Counted from the first letter of the stretch, positions 15,381 through 24,560 are shown. The stretch is 64,000 nt of DNA from an uncultured Prevotella sp. (GCA_900318395.1 ONKL01000004.1:39769-103768), one strand, 5' to 3'. Notes: generated from the letters alone by a model not told the origin. Numbers and translations are program-made.

Positions 15381-17270
15381 TTCCAGATAGGTATAGCCGT
15401 AGAGCCCTGAGCGATAGTTCGAGAGGAACTCCTTGCCCTCTTCGAGCGAGATCTTACCCTGCTTCACACTCTTGGCCACCCATACTTCGAGCTGGCGAAC
15501 CAGCTTCTTGGGATTATACTGTACGTATTCGAGCACTTCCTCTACCGTCTCACCGTCGATAATCTGGTCGATGTGGTAGGTACCGTCTTTCTCTGAGATA
15601 TGTACGGCGTTGGTGTCGCCGAAGAGATTGTGCATATCGCCCAGAATCTCCTGATAGGCACCTACAAGGAACACGCCAAGATAATAGGGCTCGTTCTTCT
15701 TGAGTGCATGGACGGGCAGCGAGTGAGTGTTATGGAGATTGGTGGTGAAATTGGCAATCTTACCATCGCTGTCGCAGGTGATGTCCTGAATGGTAGCATT
15801 TCGTGTGGGGCGCTCATCGAGTCGCTGGATGGGCATGATGGGGAACACCTGATCGATGGCCCATGAGTCGCTGAGGCTCTGGAAGAGCGAGAAGTTACAG
15901 AAATACTTGTCTGCCAGGAGCTTGTCGATTTTCATCAATTCCTCTGGGATATGCTTCAGACTCTTGGCGAGGGCGTGTATCTCGTGACATACGCTCCAGT
16001 ACATGGCCTCCACCTCGGCACGTGTCTTCAAGTCGACGATACCATGCGAGAACAGGTCGAGCACCTCCTCGCGGATCTGTTCTGCGTCGTGCCAGTCCTC
16101 AAGCACATTGCGAGGCGAGAGGTTGTCCCAGATTTCATAGAGATCCTTCACCAGCTGGTGAGAGTTCTCGTCGGGCTCAAACTCCTCAGGCATCTCGGGC
16201 AGCGAGGCTGTCTCCAGCACATCGATCACTAATACGGAGTGATGGGCAGCCAGTGAGCGTCCGCTCTCGGTGATGATATTGGGGTGGGGGAGGTTATTCT
16301 TGTTGGCTGCATCGACGAAGGTGTAGATACAGTCGTTCACATACTCCTGAATAGAGTAGTTCACAGAACTCTCGCTTGATGGTGAGCGAGTGCCATCGTA
16401 ATCGACGCCGAGACCGCCTCCGCAATCCACGAAGTCAACGTTATAGCCCATCTTGTGCAGTTGGATATAGAACTGCGAAGCCTCGCGGAGGGCTGTCTGG
16501 ATACGGCGTATCTTGGTAATCTGTGAGCCGATATGGAAATGGATCAGGCGCAGACAGTCGCGCATGTCCTTCTTATCCATAAAATCCAGTGCTTCCAATA
16601 GTTCCGCACTGGTTAAGCCGAATTTGGAGGCGTCGCCACCGCTCTCTTCCCATTTGCCAGAACCGGATGAGGCCAGCTTGATGCGGATACCGATATTTGG
16701 GCGGATATTCATCTTCTTGGCTTCACGGGCGATGATCTCCAGCTCGTTCATCTTCTCAACTACGATGAAGATCTGCTTGCCCATCTTCTGAGCCAGCAGG
16801 GCGAGTTCGATATAGCTCTGATCCTTATAGCCATTGCAGACGATAATCGAATCACTCTGGCACTGCATGGCAATCACAGCGTGCAACTCTGGTTTTGAGC
16901 CTGCCTCAAGGCCTAGGTTAAACTTCCTTCCGTGGGAGATAATCTCCTCGACGACGGGCTGCATCTGGTTCACCTTGATGGGATAGACCACGTAGTTGTC
17001 GCCTTTGTATTCATACTCCTCTGCGGCTTTCTTAAAGCAGCTCCACGTCTTCTCGATACGGTTGTCGAGAATATCGGGGAAACGGAGCAGTACTGGAGGC
17101 ACGACATCGCGCAGGGCCAGTTCGTCCATCACTTCACGCAGATCTATCTGCGTATTGTTCTTACAAGGAGTGACATAGACATCGCCTTTGTCGTTGATGC
17201 CGAAATAGGAAGTGCCCCATCCGTTGATGTTGTAGAGCTCCTTCGAATCTTCAATGGTCCATTTCTTCAT
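15378..17270 (-). CDS. speA: Biosynthetic arginine decarboxylase
   Basis: The 630-residue protein matches the long fold-III (alanine-racemase-like) arginine decarboxylase SpeA. The PLP-binding lysine lies in YPIKVNQMQPVVEE. Other signatures are GLEAGSKPEL, CNGYKDQSYIELAL, LRLIHFHIGSQI, VDCGGGLGVDYDGT and ESGRSLAAHHSVLV. It converts arginine to agmatine, the first step of the agmatine route to putrescine, in the cytoplasm. It starts 21 bases after the aroK stop, in the topA-aroK-speA-argB operon. The stop codon is part of a tandem CCTAGG repeat. Confidence 0.95.
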   Translation of the reverse strand: MKKWTIEDSKELYNINGWGTSYFGINDKGDVYVTPCKNNTQIDLREVMDELALRDVVPPVLLRFPDILDNRIEKTWSCFKKAAEEYEYKGDNYVVYPIKVNQMQPVVEEIISHGRKFNLGLEAGSKPELHAVIAMQCQSDSIIVCNGYKDQSYIELALLAQKMGKQIFIVVEKMNELEIIAREAKKMNIRPNIGIRIKLASSGSGKWEESGGDASKFGLTSAELLEALDFMDKKDMRDCLRLIHFHIGSQITKIRRIQTALREASQFYIQLHKMGYNVDFVDCGGGLGVDYDGTRSPSSESSVNYSIQEYVNDCIYTFVDAANKNNLPHPNIITESGRSLAAHHSVLVIDVLETASLPEMPEEFEPDENSHQLVKDLYEIWDNLSPRNVLEDWHDAEQIREEVLDLFSHGIVDLKTRAEVEAMYWSVCHEIHALAKSLKHIPEELMKIDKLLADKYFCNFSLFQSLSDSWAIDQVFPIMPIQRLDERPTRNATIQDITCDSDGKIANFTTNLHNTHSLPVHALKKNEPYYLGVFLVGAYQEILGDMHNLFGDTNAVHISEKDGTYHIDQIIDGETVEEVLEYVQYNPKKLVRQLEVWVAKSVKQGKISLEEGKEFLSNYRSGLYGYTYLE

Positions 17271-17291
17271 TCTTGCAGTTGTCTAGGTTTA

Positions 17292-17819
17292 TTATACTTT
17301 CAGCAGTTCGCGAATCTTCTCGACGCTGATTCTGATTTTCTCGTAATTGTCAAGCAGACTGACATCCAGGATGTACTTGGCCTTGGTGTAAAAGAGCTCA
17401 CGCTTCTCCAGCTGCTCGCGGATGAAGGTGATCAGCTGCTCTGGCGTCTTGCCTCTCAGCAACGGACGATCGTTCTTGCTCATCACCAGATGCTTGTAGA
17501 GCACCTCGGGCTCGGCTTTCAGATAAACCACCTGTCCCTGCTGGTTCAGATAGTCCATATTGTCGAAGAAGCAGGGTGTTCCACCGCCACAGCTGATGAT
17601 GACATCCTCGAATTCTGCCACTTCGTGCAGCATATTGTACTCGATCTTACGGAATCCTTCCTCACCGCGCTCGGCAAAGATCTGCGCCACCGTCTTGCGC
17701 ATCCTGCTCTCGATATACCAGTCGAGGTCGTAGAAGGTGATGCCTAGCTCCTTCGCCAGTGCCTTGCCGACGGTGGTTTTGCCAGCACCCATATAGCCTA
17801 TCAGGATGATTCGCGTCAT
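17292..17819 (-). CDS. aroK: Shikimate kinase
   Basis: The 175-residue protein starts with a P-loop (GYMGAGKTTVGKALA). It has the shikimate-binding DLDWYIESRM and the GEEGFRKIE and SCGGGTPCF motifs. It phosphorylates shikimate at the 3-position in the chorismate pathway. It begins one base after the topA stop codon, so it is translated from the same message. The length is typical. Confidence 0.95.
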   Translation of the reverse strand: MTRIILIGYMGAGKTTVGKALAKELGITFYDLDWYIESRMRKTVAQIFAERGEEGFRKIEYNMLHEVAEFEDVIISCGGGTPCFFDNMDYLNQQGQVVYLKAEPEVLYKHLVMSKNDRPLLRGKTPEQLITFIREQLEKRELFYTKAKYILDVSLLDNYEKIRISVEKIRELLKV

Positions 17820-17820
17820 G

Positions 17821-20133
17821 TCAGCCTTTCTTTACAGGTGTGGCCTCAATGACCTTCATGCACTCCTCGTAGGTCAGTTCCTTAGCTCTTTCGTGCATCG
17901 TTTTTGGCAGGCGGTAGTTCTTACCGTCGTAAACCAGATATGGACCGTAACGTCCGTTCATCACCTCCAGTTTCGGATCTTCGAGGAAGAACTTCATGTG
18001 CTTCTGGCTCTCCTCCCGGCGTTTGTCCTGAATCAGGGCGATAGCCTCTTCGAGGGTGATAGCCATCGGATCGCAATCCTTGGGAAGCGAGGTGTATTTG
18101 CGGTCGTGGAGCACGTAGGGACCAAAGCGGCCAGTACCGATGGTAACGGGCTTGCTTTCGTAGTCGCCCAGATTGCGAGGCAACTTAAAGAGTTCGAGTG
18201 CCTCTTCGAGTGTAATAGTCTCGATGCTCTGTTCCTTGGGCAGCTGAGCAAACTGGGGCTTATCCTTATCCTCTGCGGTACCAATCTGTACGACAGGACC
18301 AAAACGGCCAATCTTCACGAAGACGGGCTTGCCACTCTTAGGATCCTTTCCTAACTGGCGCTCGCCAGCCTTATGCTCCTGACGTGCATTCATGGTCTTC
18401 TCCACAGTGGGCTCGAAATGCTTGTAGAACGTCTTCATCATATCCGTCCATTTCTCGTCGCCCTCAGCAATCTTATCGAAGTCCTGCTCCACCTTTGCGG
18501 TGAAGTTATAATCCATGATTTCATTGAAGTTCTCCATCAGGAAATCGTTGACTACGGTGCCGATATCTGTAGGAATCAGCTTGCCTTTCTCTGAACCGAT
18601 CTGCTCTTTGCGCGTCTTCTGACTGATCTGCTTGCCTTTCAGCTGGTAGAGAGAGTAAGAGCGTTCCTCACCTTTCTTGTCACCCTTCTGCACATACTCG
18701 CGCTGCTGGATGGTGGAGATGGTGGGCGCATAGGTGGAAGGACGGCCGATACCCAGTTCTTCCATCTTGTGGACAAGGCTGGCTTCCGTGTATCGCTGCG
18801 GACCTTGGCTGAAGCGCTCTGTGGCAATGATGTCGCGGCGGGTAAGCGTCTGTCCTTTCTTCAGAGGAGGCAGGATGTGGCTGAACTCGTCTTGCTGGTC
18901 GTCATCGTCGGATGACTCACGATAGACTTTGATGAAACCGTCGAACTTTACGACCTCGCCCTGGGCAATGAATGTCTCATTGATGCCGCTGACCTCGATA
19001 TTGACCGTTGTCTTCTCAATCTCTGCGTCAGCCATCTGACTGGCGATCGTGCGCTTCCAGATGAGTTCATACAGACGCTTTTCCTGAGCTGTTCCCTCAA
19101 TCTCCATCTGCTCCATATAGGTAGGACGAATGGCCTCGTGAGCCTCTTGAGCACCTTTGGCGTTGGTGTGATACTGGCGAACCTTGCTGTAGTCCTCGCC
19201 ATAGAGCCTGACAATCTCTCCCTTGCTGGCACCCAGACAAAGTTTAGAGAGGTTGACAGAGTCGGTACGCATATAAGTGATTTGTCCGCTTTCATACAGA
19301 TGCTGTGCCACCATCATGGTCTGGCTGACAGAGAAGCCAAGCTTGCGGGCTGCTTCCTGTTGCAGGGTTGAGGTGGTAAATGGGGGCGCAGGCGTACGCT
19401 TCACAGGTTTCTTCTGGATGCTCTCTACGGTGAAAGTGGCCTCCTTGCATTTCTCGAGGAAAGCGATCACCTCTGCTTCAGTCTTGAAGCGATTGCCAAG
19501 CAGCGCCTTTACCTCTGAGGCTGAACCGTCAGGATTGGTAATGGCAAACACGCCATTGACACTATAGTAAACCTCGCTCTGGAAATTCTGGATCTCGCGC
19601 TCGCGCTCAACAATCAGACGAACGGCTACACTCTGAACGCGACCAGCAGAAAGCGCTGGCTTTACCTTACGCCAAAGAACGGGAGAAAGCTTAAAACCTA
19701 CCAGACGGTCGAGCACGCGACGGGCTTGCTGGGCATTCACCAGGTTCATATTCACATGGCGCGGATGCTCAATGGCCTCAAGAATGGCGGGTTTGGTAAT
19801 CTCGTGGAAGACGATACGGTTGGTCTTCTGTTTGTCCAGTCCCAGTACCTCACACAGGTGCCAGGAGATGGCTTCTCCTTCACGGTCCTCATCGGATGCG
19901 AGCCATACTTTCTCGGCTTTGTCTGCCTTGGCTTGCAGATCGGCAACAAGTTTTGTCTTCTCTTCAGGAATTTCGTATTCCGGTTCAAGTGTCTGGTCGT
20001 CGATACTCAGCTCTTTCTTCTTCAAATCACGGATATGTCCGTAACTCGACATGACCTTGAAGTCCTTTCCCAGGAATTTCTCGATGGTCTTCGCCTTGGC
20101 AGGAGACTCGACAATCACTAAGTTCTTTTGCAT
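17821..20133 (-). CDS. topA: DNA topoisomerase I
   Basis: The start was set at the ATG at 20133 (MQKNLVIVESPAKAKTIEKF), the usual N-terminus; the 11 extra upstream codons are not conserved in form. The 770-residue protein has a Toprim domain (EDREGEAISWHL), the catalytic tyrosine in GQITYMRTDS, and C-terminal repeats of the kind KIGRFGPVVQIG and GTGRFGPYVL. No C-terminal zinc ribbons are seen, as is usual in Bacteroidetes. It relaxes negative supercoils. It is first in the operon with aroK, speA and argB, with a -7 box at 20163. Confidence 0.95.
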   Translation of the reverse strand: MQKNLVIVESPAKAKTIEKFLGKDFKVMSSYGHIRDLKKKELSIDDQTLEPEYEIPEEKTKLVADLQAKADKAEKVWLASDEDREGEAISWHLCEVLGLDKQKTNRIVFHEITKPAILEAIEHPRHVNMNLVNAQQARRVLDRLVGFKLSPVLWRKVKPALSAGRVQSVAVRLIVEREREIQNFQSEVYYSVNGVFAITNPDGSASEVKALLGNRFKTEAEVIAFLEKCKEATFTVESIQKKPVKRTPAPPFTTSTLQQEAARKLGFSVSQTMMVAQHLYESGQITYMRTDSVNLSKLCLGASKGEIVRLYGEDYSKVRQYHTNAKGAQEAHEAIRPTYMEQMEIEGTAQEKRLYELIWKRTIASQMADAEIEKTTVNIEVSGINETFIAQGEVVKFDGFIKVYRESSDDDDQQDEFSHILPPLKKGQTLTRRDIIATERFSQGPQRYTEASLVHKMEELGIGRPSTYAPTISTIQQREYVQKGDKKGEERSYSLYQLKGKQISQKTRKEQIGSEKGKLIPTDIGTVVNDFLMENFNEIMDYNFTAKVEQDFDKIAEGDEKWTDMMKTFYKHFEPTVEKTMNARQEHKAGERQLGKDPKSGKPVFVKIGRFGPVVQIGTAEDKDKPQFAQLPKEQSIETITLEEALELFKLPRNLGDYESKPVTIGTGRFGPYVLHDRKYTSLPKDCDPMAITLEEAIALIQDKRREESQKHMKFFLEDPKLEVMNGRYGPYLVYDGKNYRLPKTMHERAKELTYEECMKVIEATPVKKG

Positions 20134-20162
20134 ATTCTGTCTCGTTTTATTTCTTACGGGCT

Positions 20163-20170
20163 GCAAAAGT
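20163..20170 (-). promoter_or_regulatory. -7 promoter box (TACTTTTG) for topA
   Basis: The minus strand reads TACTTTTG, 29 bases upstream of the topA ATG at 20133, with an A/T-rich stretch further upstream. Confidence 0.55.
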
Positions 20171-20220
20171 AAACAAAAAACTCACTCCCACCTTATATAT
20201 ATAGAGGAATTTTTGTTTTA

Positions 20221-20754
20221 TTAACAGTTTTGTGCCAAGAAACGGTGTACAGCCTGCCTTATCGAGCGTAGTCCAAAGCGTTCAACGTATATTTCTCTCA
20301 AAGGAACCCACGACAAATCGGCTGCGTCGTCGGCGGCTTTGATGACGGCATCATCGTCTACCTGACAGATAAAGAACAAGTCGAGCGTGTGGATGTCCAT
20401 CCCTGAGTAACGGTAGACGTTGGGAATGGAGAAGAGGTACTTCACGTCATCAGCATTGATGCTGAGACCAGTCTCTTCCTTGATTTCTCTCACAATCCCC
20501 TGCTCGGCATTCTCCTCATTGTCTACGAAGCCGCCTGGCAAGTCGAGTGTGCCCTTGGCTGGTTCTTTGCCGCGACGAGCTACCAGCAGTTCGCCTTTAC
20601 CGTTCAGGATAAAGGCTGCTGTAGAGGCTCGTGGGTTCTGGTAATACGTGAAACCGCAATTGGCGCAATGCCTGCTCAGTTCGTTATGGATCTCGAAATC
20701 CTCGCTGCCACATTTCGGACAGTAATGGAATAGTTCTAATGGATGATTCTTCAT
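20221..20754 (-). CDS. NUDIX hydrolase with N-terminal zinc ribbon
   Basis: The start was set at the ATG at 20754 (MKNHPLELFHYC); the longer frame would run into the upstream gene. The 177-residue protein starts with two Cys pairs (CPKCG near residue 12, CANCG near 31), a zinc ribbon. A Nudix fold follows, with box residues GGFVDNEEN and REIKEETGL. The arrangement resembles NudC-like pyrophosphatases, but the protein is shorter and lacks their N-terminal domain. It probably hydrolyses a nucleoside diphosphate linked to another group; the substrate is unknown. It starts 4 bases after the stop of the esterase gene at 20759 and is likely co-transcribed with it. Confidence 0.85.
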   Translation of the reverse strand: MKNHPLELFHYCPKCGSEDFEIHNELSRHCANCGFTYYQNPRASTAAFILNGKGELLVARRGKEPAKGTLDLPGGFVDNEENAEQGIVREIKEETGLSINADDVKYLFSIPNVYRYSGMDIHTLDLFFICQVDDDAVIKAADDAADLSWVPLREIYVERFGLRSIRQAVHRFLAQNC

Positions 20755-20758
20755 AGGT

Positions 20759-22210
20759 TTACCAGTTGTCAGTGCGGAAAGGGAAGAGCGGCAGATTGCC
20801 TGCATTCTTCACGTTGCCGATCTGGAAGTTCTTAAAACAGTAACGCACAGCGACAGGATGCTTGACTTCGGGCGAGCTGATCTTAATGGCTTCGTCCCAA
20901 TAGCCGCCTCCCTCTTGCCAGAAGTGACGCGCGGTAGCAGGATGGAACACCTTGTCCTCGCCAGCTATCTCGAAGCCTTCCATGCCCTCGAAAGGCGCAT
21001 CCGTGTGGTAGTTGTCCTCCAGATGGATGAAGATGGCGTCGTCCTTCACCTGCATGTCCTTGAAAGACGGGCTCTTGTACATCAGTCCTTCGAAGCCGTA
21101 GTCACGATTAAGTGCTGTATAGGCCAGACGCTCGCCCACCTGTTGCTTCTGGGTGGGATGAATCTGCGTAAACTCGTAGGGATATACCAGATCGTTGATG
21201 CACACCAGCGAACTGTTGGGAATGATCTTTGCGGCCTTGTACTGCTGTTCGCGCAGTAAGGCTCCGCTGACGGCATTGACATCGCCATCGTACTCATAAG
21301 GCGCGATCTGAACGAAATAGAAAGGAATCTCGCCCAAGCCGAACTGTGAGCGCCACTGCTCCACCAGCAGTTTCATGCGCTGGGAGTACTGATCGCCAGG
21401 ATCGCCCACGTTCGAGCATCCCTGATAGTAGAGGATTCCCTTCACGGTGAAGTTCAGGATGGGATTGAACGTGCCGTTACCCCAAAGCAGCGAACGGTGA
21501 TAGTCCCACTTGTCCCATTTCTTGCAGATCTCCACAGAATCAGTGGGATCGCTGGTGTATTTCTGAAGATTCTCCTTCGTCAGCCAGCTCTCTACGCGCG
21601 TACCTCCTTTATTAGCTTCTATGAGTCCGATGGGAATATCGAGCGCCTGATGCATGGTGCGGGCGAAAAAATAGCCAGTGGCCGAAAACTCACCAACGGT
21701 CTTGGGAGAACACTCCCGCCACTCGCACTGGGCATCGTCCTGAGGTTCTGCGCGCATCACGCTTGGAATCTTCACAGAGCGCACGCCTTGATGGTTGGCA
21801 GCGTCGATGACCACCTGGTTGTAATCCTTCACAGGGCACATCCAGAAGCCCTTGACGGGCATCTCCATGTTCGACTGTCCTGCGCAGACCCATACCTCAC
21901 CTGCTACGACATTCTTGATGGTCAGCGGCTCGCCATCGTCGAAGGTAATCGACAAAGGCTCGTAGCTGGCCTTGGGCGTCTTGACTTTCACCAGCCATTT
22001 CCCCTGCTTGTCAGCTTTCGTGCTGACAGTCTCTTTGCTCCATGATGTGCTTACTTTCACCGTCTTTCCAGGCTGTGCCCATCCCCAGAGGCGGGCATCC
22101 GTCTGCTGTTGCAATACCATGTTGTCGCCAATCAGATGGGGCAACCTTACCTTGGCCTGTGCGCTGAGCGTCAGTGTCGTGAGAGCCAGAATTGTCAGAA
22201 TCTTCTTCAT
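20759..22210 (-). CDS. Secreted sialate O-acetylesterase-like (SASA/SGNH) enzyme
   Basis: The 483-residue protein has an N-terminal signal peptide (MKKILTILALTTLTLSAQAK). The catalytic motif CAGQSNMEMPV near residue 115 is diagnostic of the SASA family of SGNH hydrolases, together with TGYFFARTMHQAL and YQGCSNVGD. Bacteroidetes members remove acetyl groups from sialic acids or, more often, from plant and mucin polysaccharides. It is divergent from a second secreted esterase at 22302, suggesting that the pair deacetylates a shared glycan; the substrate cannot be told. A -7 box is present at 22239. Confidence 0.85.
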   Translation of the reverse strand: MKKILTILALTTLTLSAQAKVRLPHLIGDNMVLQQQTDARLWGWAQPGKTVKVSTSWSKETVSTKADKQGKWLVKVKTPKASYEPLSITFDDGEPLTIKNVVAGEVWVCAGQSNMEMPVKGFWMCPVKDYNQVVIDAANHQGVRSVKIPSVMRAEPQDDAQCEWRECSPKTVGEFSATGYFFARTMHQALDIPIGLIEANKGGTRVESWLTKENLQKYTSDPTDSVEICKKWDKWDYHRSLLWGNGTFNPILNFTVKGILYYQGCSNVGDPGDQYSQRMKLLVEQWRSQFGLGEIPFYFVQIAPYEYDGDVNAVSGALLREQQYKAAKIIPNSSLVCINDLVYPYEFTQIHPTQKQQVGERLAYTALNRDYGFEGLMYKSPSFKDMQVKDDAIFIHLEDNYHTDAPFEGMEGFEIAGEDKVFHPATARHFWQEGGGYWDEAIKISSPEVKHPVAVRYCFKNFQIGNVKNAGNLPLFPFRTDNW

Positions 22211-22238
22211 TTTCTCCGTTATATTAAGTTTATGCCTG

Positions 22239-22246
22239 CAAAGATA
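22239..22246 (-). promoter_or_regulatory. -7 promoter box (TATCTTTG) for the sialate esterase gene
   Basis: The minus strand reads TATCTTTG 28 bases upstream of the ATG at 22210. It lies 21 bases from the divergent plus-strand box at 22268, so the two promoters overlap. Confidence 0.6.
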
Positions 22247-22267
22247 CGTTTTTTATTTTATTTTTCG

Positions 22268-22275
22268 TATCTTTG
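22268..22275 (+). promoter_or_regulatory. -7 promoter box (TATCTTTG) for the 22302 esterase gene
   Basis: TATCTTTG lies 26 bases upstream of the ATG at 22302. Because it faces the esterase promoter at 22239, the two genes probably share regulation. Confidence 0.6.
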
Positions 22276-22301
22276 CACCGTCGATTAACATAATTAAAGT
22301 A

Positions 22302-23138
22302 ATGAGAAGTCTGAAAACAATCATGACGATGCTCTTGCTGACATGCTCGGCATCGGTATTTGCACAGAAAGGGACGACGATGGAACTCTGGCCTAAGGGA
22401 GCCAAGTATACCAGTAGCGATGCTAAGGACAAAGCTGAGCTTACGGTCTATCTGCCTGATGCCAAGAAGGCTACAGGCCGTGCGGTAGTTTGCTGTCCTG
22501 GTGGCGGCTACTCTCATCTGGCTATGGATCACGAGGGGCACCAGTGGGCTACCTTTTTCAATAATCATGGCATTGCACTCATCGTACTGAAGTATCGTAT
22601 GCCTCATGGCGATCGCATGGTTCCCATCTCTGACGCTGAGGAAGCCATCAGGACTGTGCGCAGGAATGCGGTGGACTGGCATATCGACCGTAATAATGTA
22701 GGTATCATGGGCTTTTCGGCAGGAGGTCACCTCGCTTCTACCATCGCCACGCATGCTACTGGCGATGCTGCCCCCAATTTCCAGATTCTTTTCTATCCTG
22801 TGATTACGATGGATATGGGCTTTACCCATAAAGGCTCGCACGACAACTTCCTGGGTGAAGGCCACTCGAAGAAGGAACTGCGTAAGCTGGAGGCCGAATT
22901 CAGCAATGATCTTCAGGTGAATCGTACGACGCCACGCGCCTTCCTTGCCTTGAGCGACGACGATAAGGCCGTGCCTGCCGCCAATGGCCTGAACTATTAT
23001 GAGCAGCTTTACAAGCACGATGTGCCAGCCTCTATCCACATCTATCCTTCTGGCGGGCACGGATGGGGCTATCGCGAGAGCTTCGCTTACCACTATCACG
23101 TAATATTCGAGCTTCAGGCCTGGCTGCAAAGCTTTTAA
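22302..23138 (+). CDS. Secreted alpha/beta-hydrolase, esterase type
   Basis: The start was set at the ATG at 22302, which gives a signal peptide ending in SVFAQ. The 278-residue protein has an oxyanion motif (CCPGGGYSHL), the nucleophile elbow GFSAGGHLAS near residue 145 and a late catalytic histidine in SGGHGWGY. The order matches alpha/beta-hydrolases of the acetyl-xylan esterase / BD-FAE type found in glycan-degrading Bacteroidetes. It is divergent from a SASA esterase, which supports glycan deacetylation. The exact ester is unknown. The transcript ends in a strong hairpin at 23165-23203. Confidence 0.85.
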   Translation: MRSLKTIMTMLLLTCSASVFAQKGTTMELWPKGAKYTSSDAKDKAELTVYLPDAKKATGRAVVCCPGGGYSHLAMDHEGHQWATFFNNHGIALIVLKYRMPHGDRMVPISDAEEAIRTVRRNAVDWHIDRNNVGIMGFSAGGHLASTIATHATGDAAPNFQILFYPVITMDMGFTHKGSHDNFLGEGHSKKELRKLEAEFSNDLQVNRTTPRAFLALSDDDKAVPAANGLNYYEQLYKHDVPASIHIYPSGGHGWGYRESFAYHYHVIFELQAWLQSF

Positions 23139-23143
23139 TCCTG

Positions 23144-23204
23144 AATAAGCGGCTCTTAGCGACAAATAAGTGGCACCTATCGAGCGATAAGTGCCACTTA
23201 TTTT
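23144..23204 (+). repeat. Three 21-bp-spaced palindromic units; the last two form a terminator hairpin
   Basis: AATAAG-type units start at 23144, 23165 and 23186. Units two and three pair as AAATAAGTGGCAC / GTGCCACTTATTT, followed by TTTAG. The 21-bp spacing and the consensus match the 3301-3359 array. Confidence 0.75.
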
Positions 23205-23218
23205 AGTATAGGAAACGC

Positions 23219-24373
23219 TTAGAGTAATTTCTTCACTTCAGCCTCGATATCCTTGATCTGGGCAGCGCGCTTCACGATGTTGTTGCCGCGGTCAATGAGG
23301 AAGAAATCGGGCACAGCTGGAACATTATACAGCATCAGGAGCTGTGAATTGATGCCGTTTTCATCGCGTACGCTGATCCAGGGCAGGGCTGCCGTCTGCT
23401 GCTTCCAGAAATGCTCGTCGCTGTCGAGTGAAATCTGGTAGACCTCCAATCCCTGAGCGTGGTATTTGTTGTAAAGCTCGCGCAGCATGATGATACGGGC
23501 AGGCGAATCCTCAAGGGCGAAGATGTGGAAGTCGAGCAGCACCACATTCCCCTTCAGGTCCGTCAGGTGGCGCTCCTGTCCCTTGTTGTCGCGCAGGGCG
23601 ATGTCGAGCACGCCTGATTCGTTCACCTTGCTGGCCTCTATCTGGATCTCCTGATTCTTGGCGTCAACGATGCGCTGGTTCTTCATGCCCTCGATGGCGA
23701 TGTTATGCAGATTCTGTCCGCGCTCCGCATGAGGGTAGTAGGTGTCCCAGCTGGTGGCTACGGCAGCAAATGCCTTGATGTCGTCCTTATCAGTGCGTGG
23801 ATTGAAGATGAGCCAGTTGCCGAGCGCCTGGAAGAGCGCGAAATACGAGTAAGCCTTGAAGGGCTCCTTGTAGATGTAGTTTCTCTTCACGTCGTCCTTA
23901 TAGGCAGCCAGGATCTTGTTGATGCTGTCGTTGATGCCATTGATGCCGAGGGCTGTATTCTGCTGGATGGCGATGGCACGCTTCTGCAAGTCCATCTGCT
24001 TGAGCGCCAGCTCCTTAATCTTCTCGCAGTTGTCTGATCCGCTGACGGTATAATTCGATGCCATACCAGGATATTCACCCTTGATGACGACAGTCTCCGT
24101 AGAGTCGATGCTGATGTTGATAATCTGGTTGGATATTCTGAGTCGGTAGAACTCAGGTGCCTTCGGGGCATCCTCTTTGAAGGAGAACTCGCCGTTGTCG
24201 CCCAGTTTTACGGAGTCGACCACGTTGATGCCTTCCAGTCCTACATTCTCAAAGTAGAGCAAGGAGTCCTTGGCGTTGGCGATCTGGCCTTCCACCTTGA
24301 ACTTATTCTCATTGCATGAGGTAATCATGATGGCAGCTGCAAAGAGGGCTGCCGCTTTCCAAATATGTTTCAT
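23219..24373 (-). CDS. DUF4369 / thioredoxin-fold lipoprotein lacking CxxC
   Basis: The start was set at the ATG at 24373 (MKHIWKAAAL), giving a lipoprotein signal with lipobox MITSC. Residues 25-110 form a DUF4369-like beta domain (VEGQIANAKDSLLYFENV). The C-terminal 140 residues are a TlpA/AhpC-type thioredoxin fold (LKGNVVLLDF, LYNKYHAQGLEVYQISLD). At the active-site position, where WCGPC is expected, it has HIFALEDSPAR, so both cysteines are missing. It therefore cannot act as a classic thiol oxidoreductase; binding or chaperone roles are possible. It is probably in the periplasm, membrane anchored. A -7 box is present at 24403. Confidence 0.85.
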   Translation of the reverse strand: MKHIWKAAALFAAAIMITSCNENKFKVEGQIANAKDSLLYFENVGLEGINVVDSVKLGDNGEFSFKEDAPKAPEFYRLRISNQIINISIDSTETVVIKGEYPGMASNYTVSGSDNCEKIKELALKQMDLQKRAIAIQQNTALGINGINDSINKILAAYKDDVKRNYIYKEPFKAYSYFALFQALGNWLIFNPRTDKDDIKAFAAVATSWDTYYPHAERGQNLHNIAIEGMKNQRIVDAKNQEIQIEASKVNESGVLDIALRDNKGQERHLTDLKGNVVLLDFHIFALEDSPARIIMLRELYNKYHAQGLEVYQISLDSDEHFWKQQTAALPWISVRDENGINSQLLMLYNVPAVPDFFLIDRGNNIVKRAAQIKDIEAEVKKLL

Positions 24374-24402
24374 CTTTATTCCGTATTTTCGTTTTGCGGG
24401 TG

Positions 24403-24410
24403 CAAAGGTA
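24403..24410 (-). promoter_or_regulatory. -7 promoter box (TACCTTTG) for the thioredoxin-fold lipoprotein
   Basis: The minus strand reads TACCTTTG 29 bases upstream of the ATG at 24373. Confidence 0.6.
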
Positions 24411-24483
24411 CGAATTAGAGCGGAAAAAACCAAAAAAAACGAAAAATAATCACCATTTCTTCGTTTATTTATATAATAATGTG

Positions 24484-24491
24484 TAACTTTG
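24484..24491 (+). promoter_or_regulatory. -7 promoter box (TAACTTTG) for pnp
   Basis: TAACTTTG lies 69 bases upstream of the ATG at 24561, leaving a leader of about 60 bases. PNPase leaders are often sites of autocontrol in other bacteria, but no specific structure was resolved here. Confidence 0.6.
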
Positions 24492-24560
24492 CGCCGATTT
24501 TTGCGACGGAACAGCGCTTCTGTCGCATCGAAGTTTTTATTATTAGATGTTTAAACAAAG

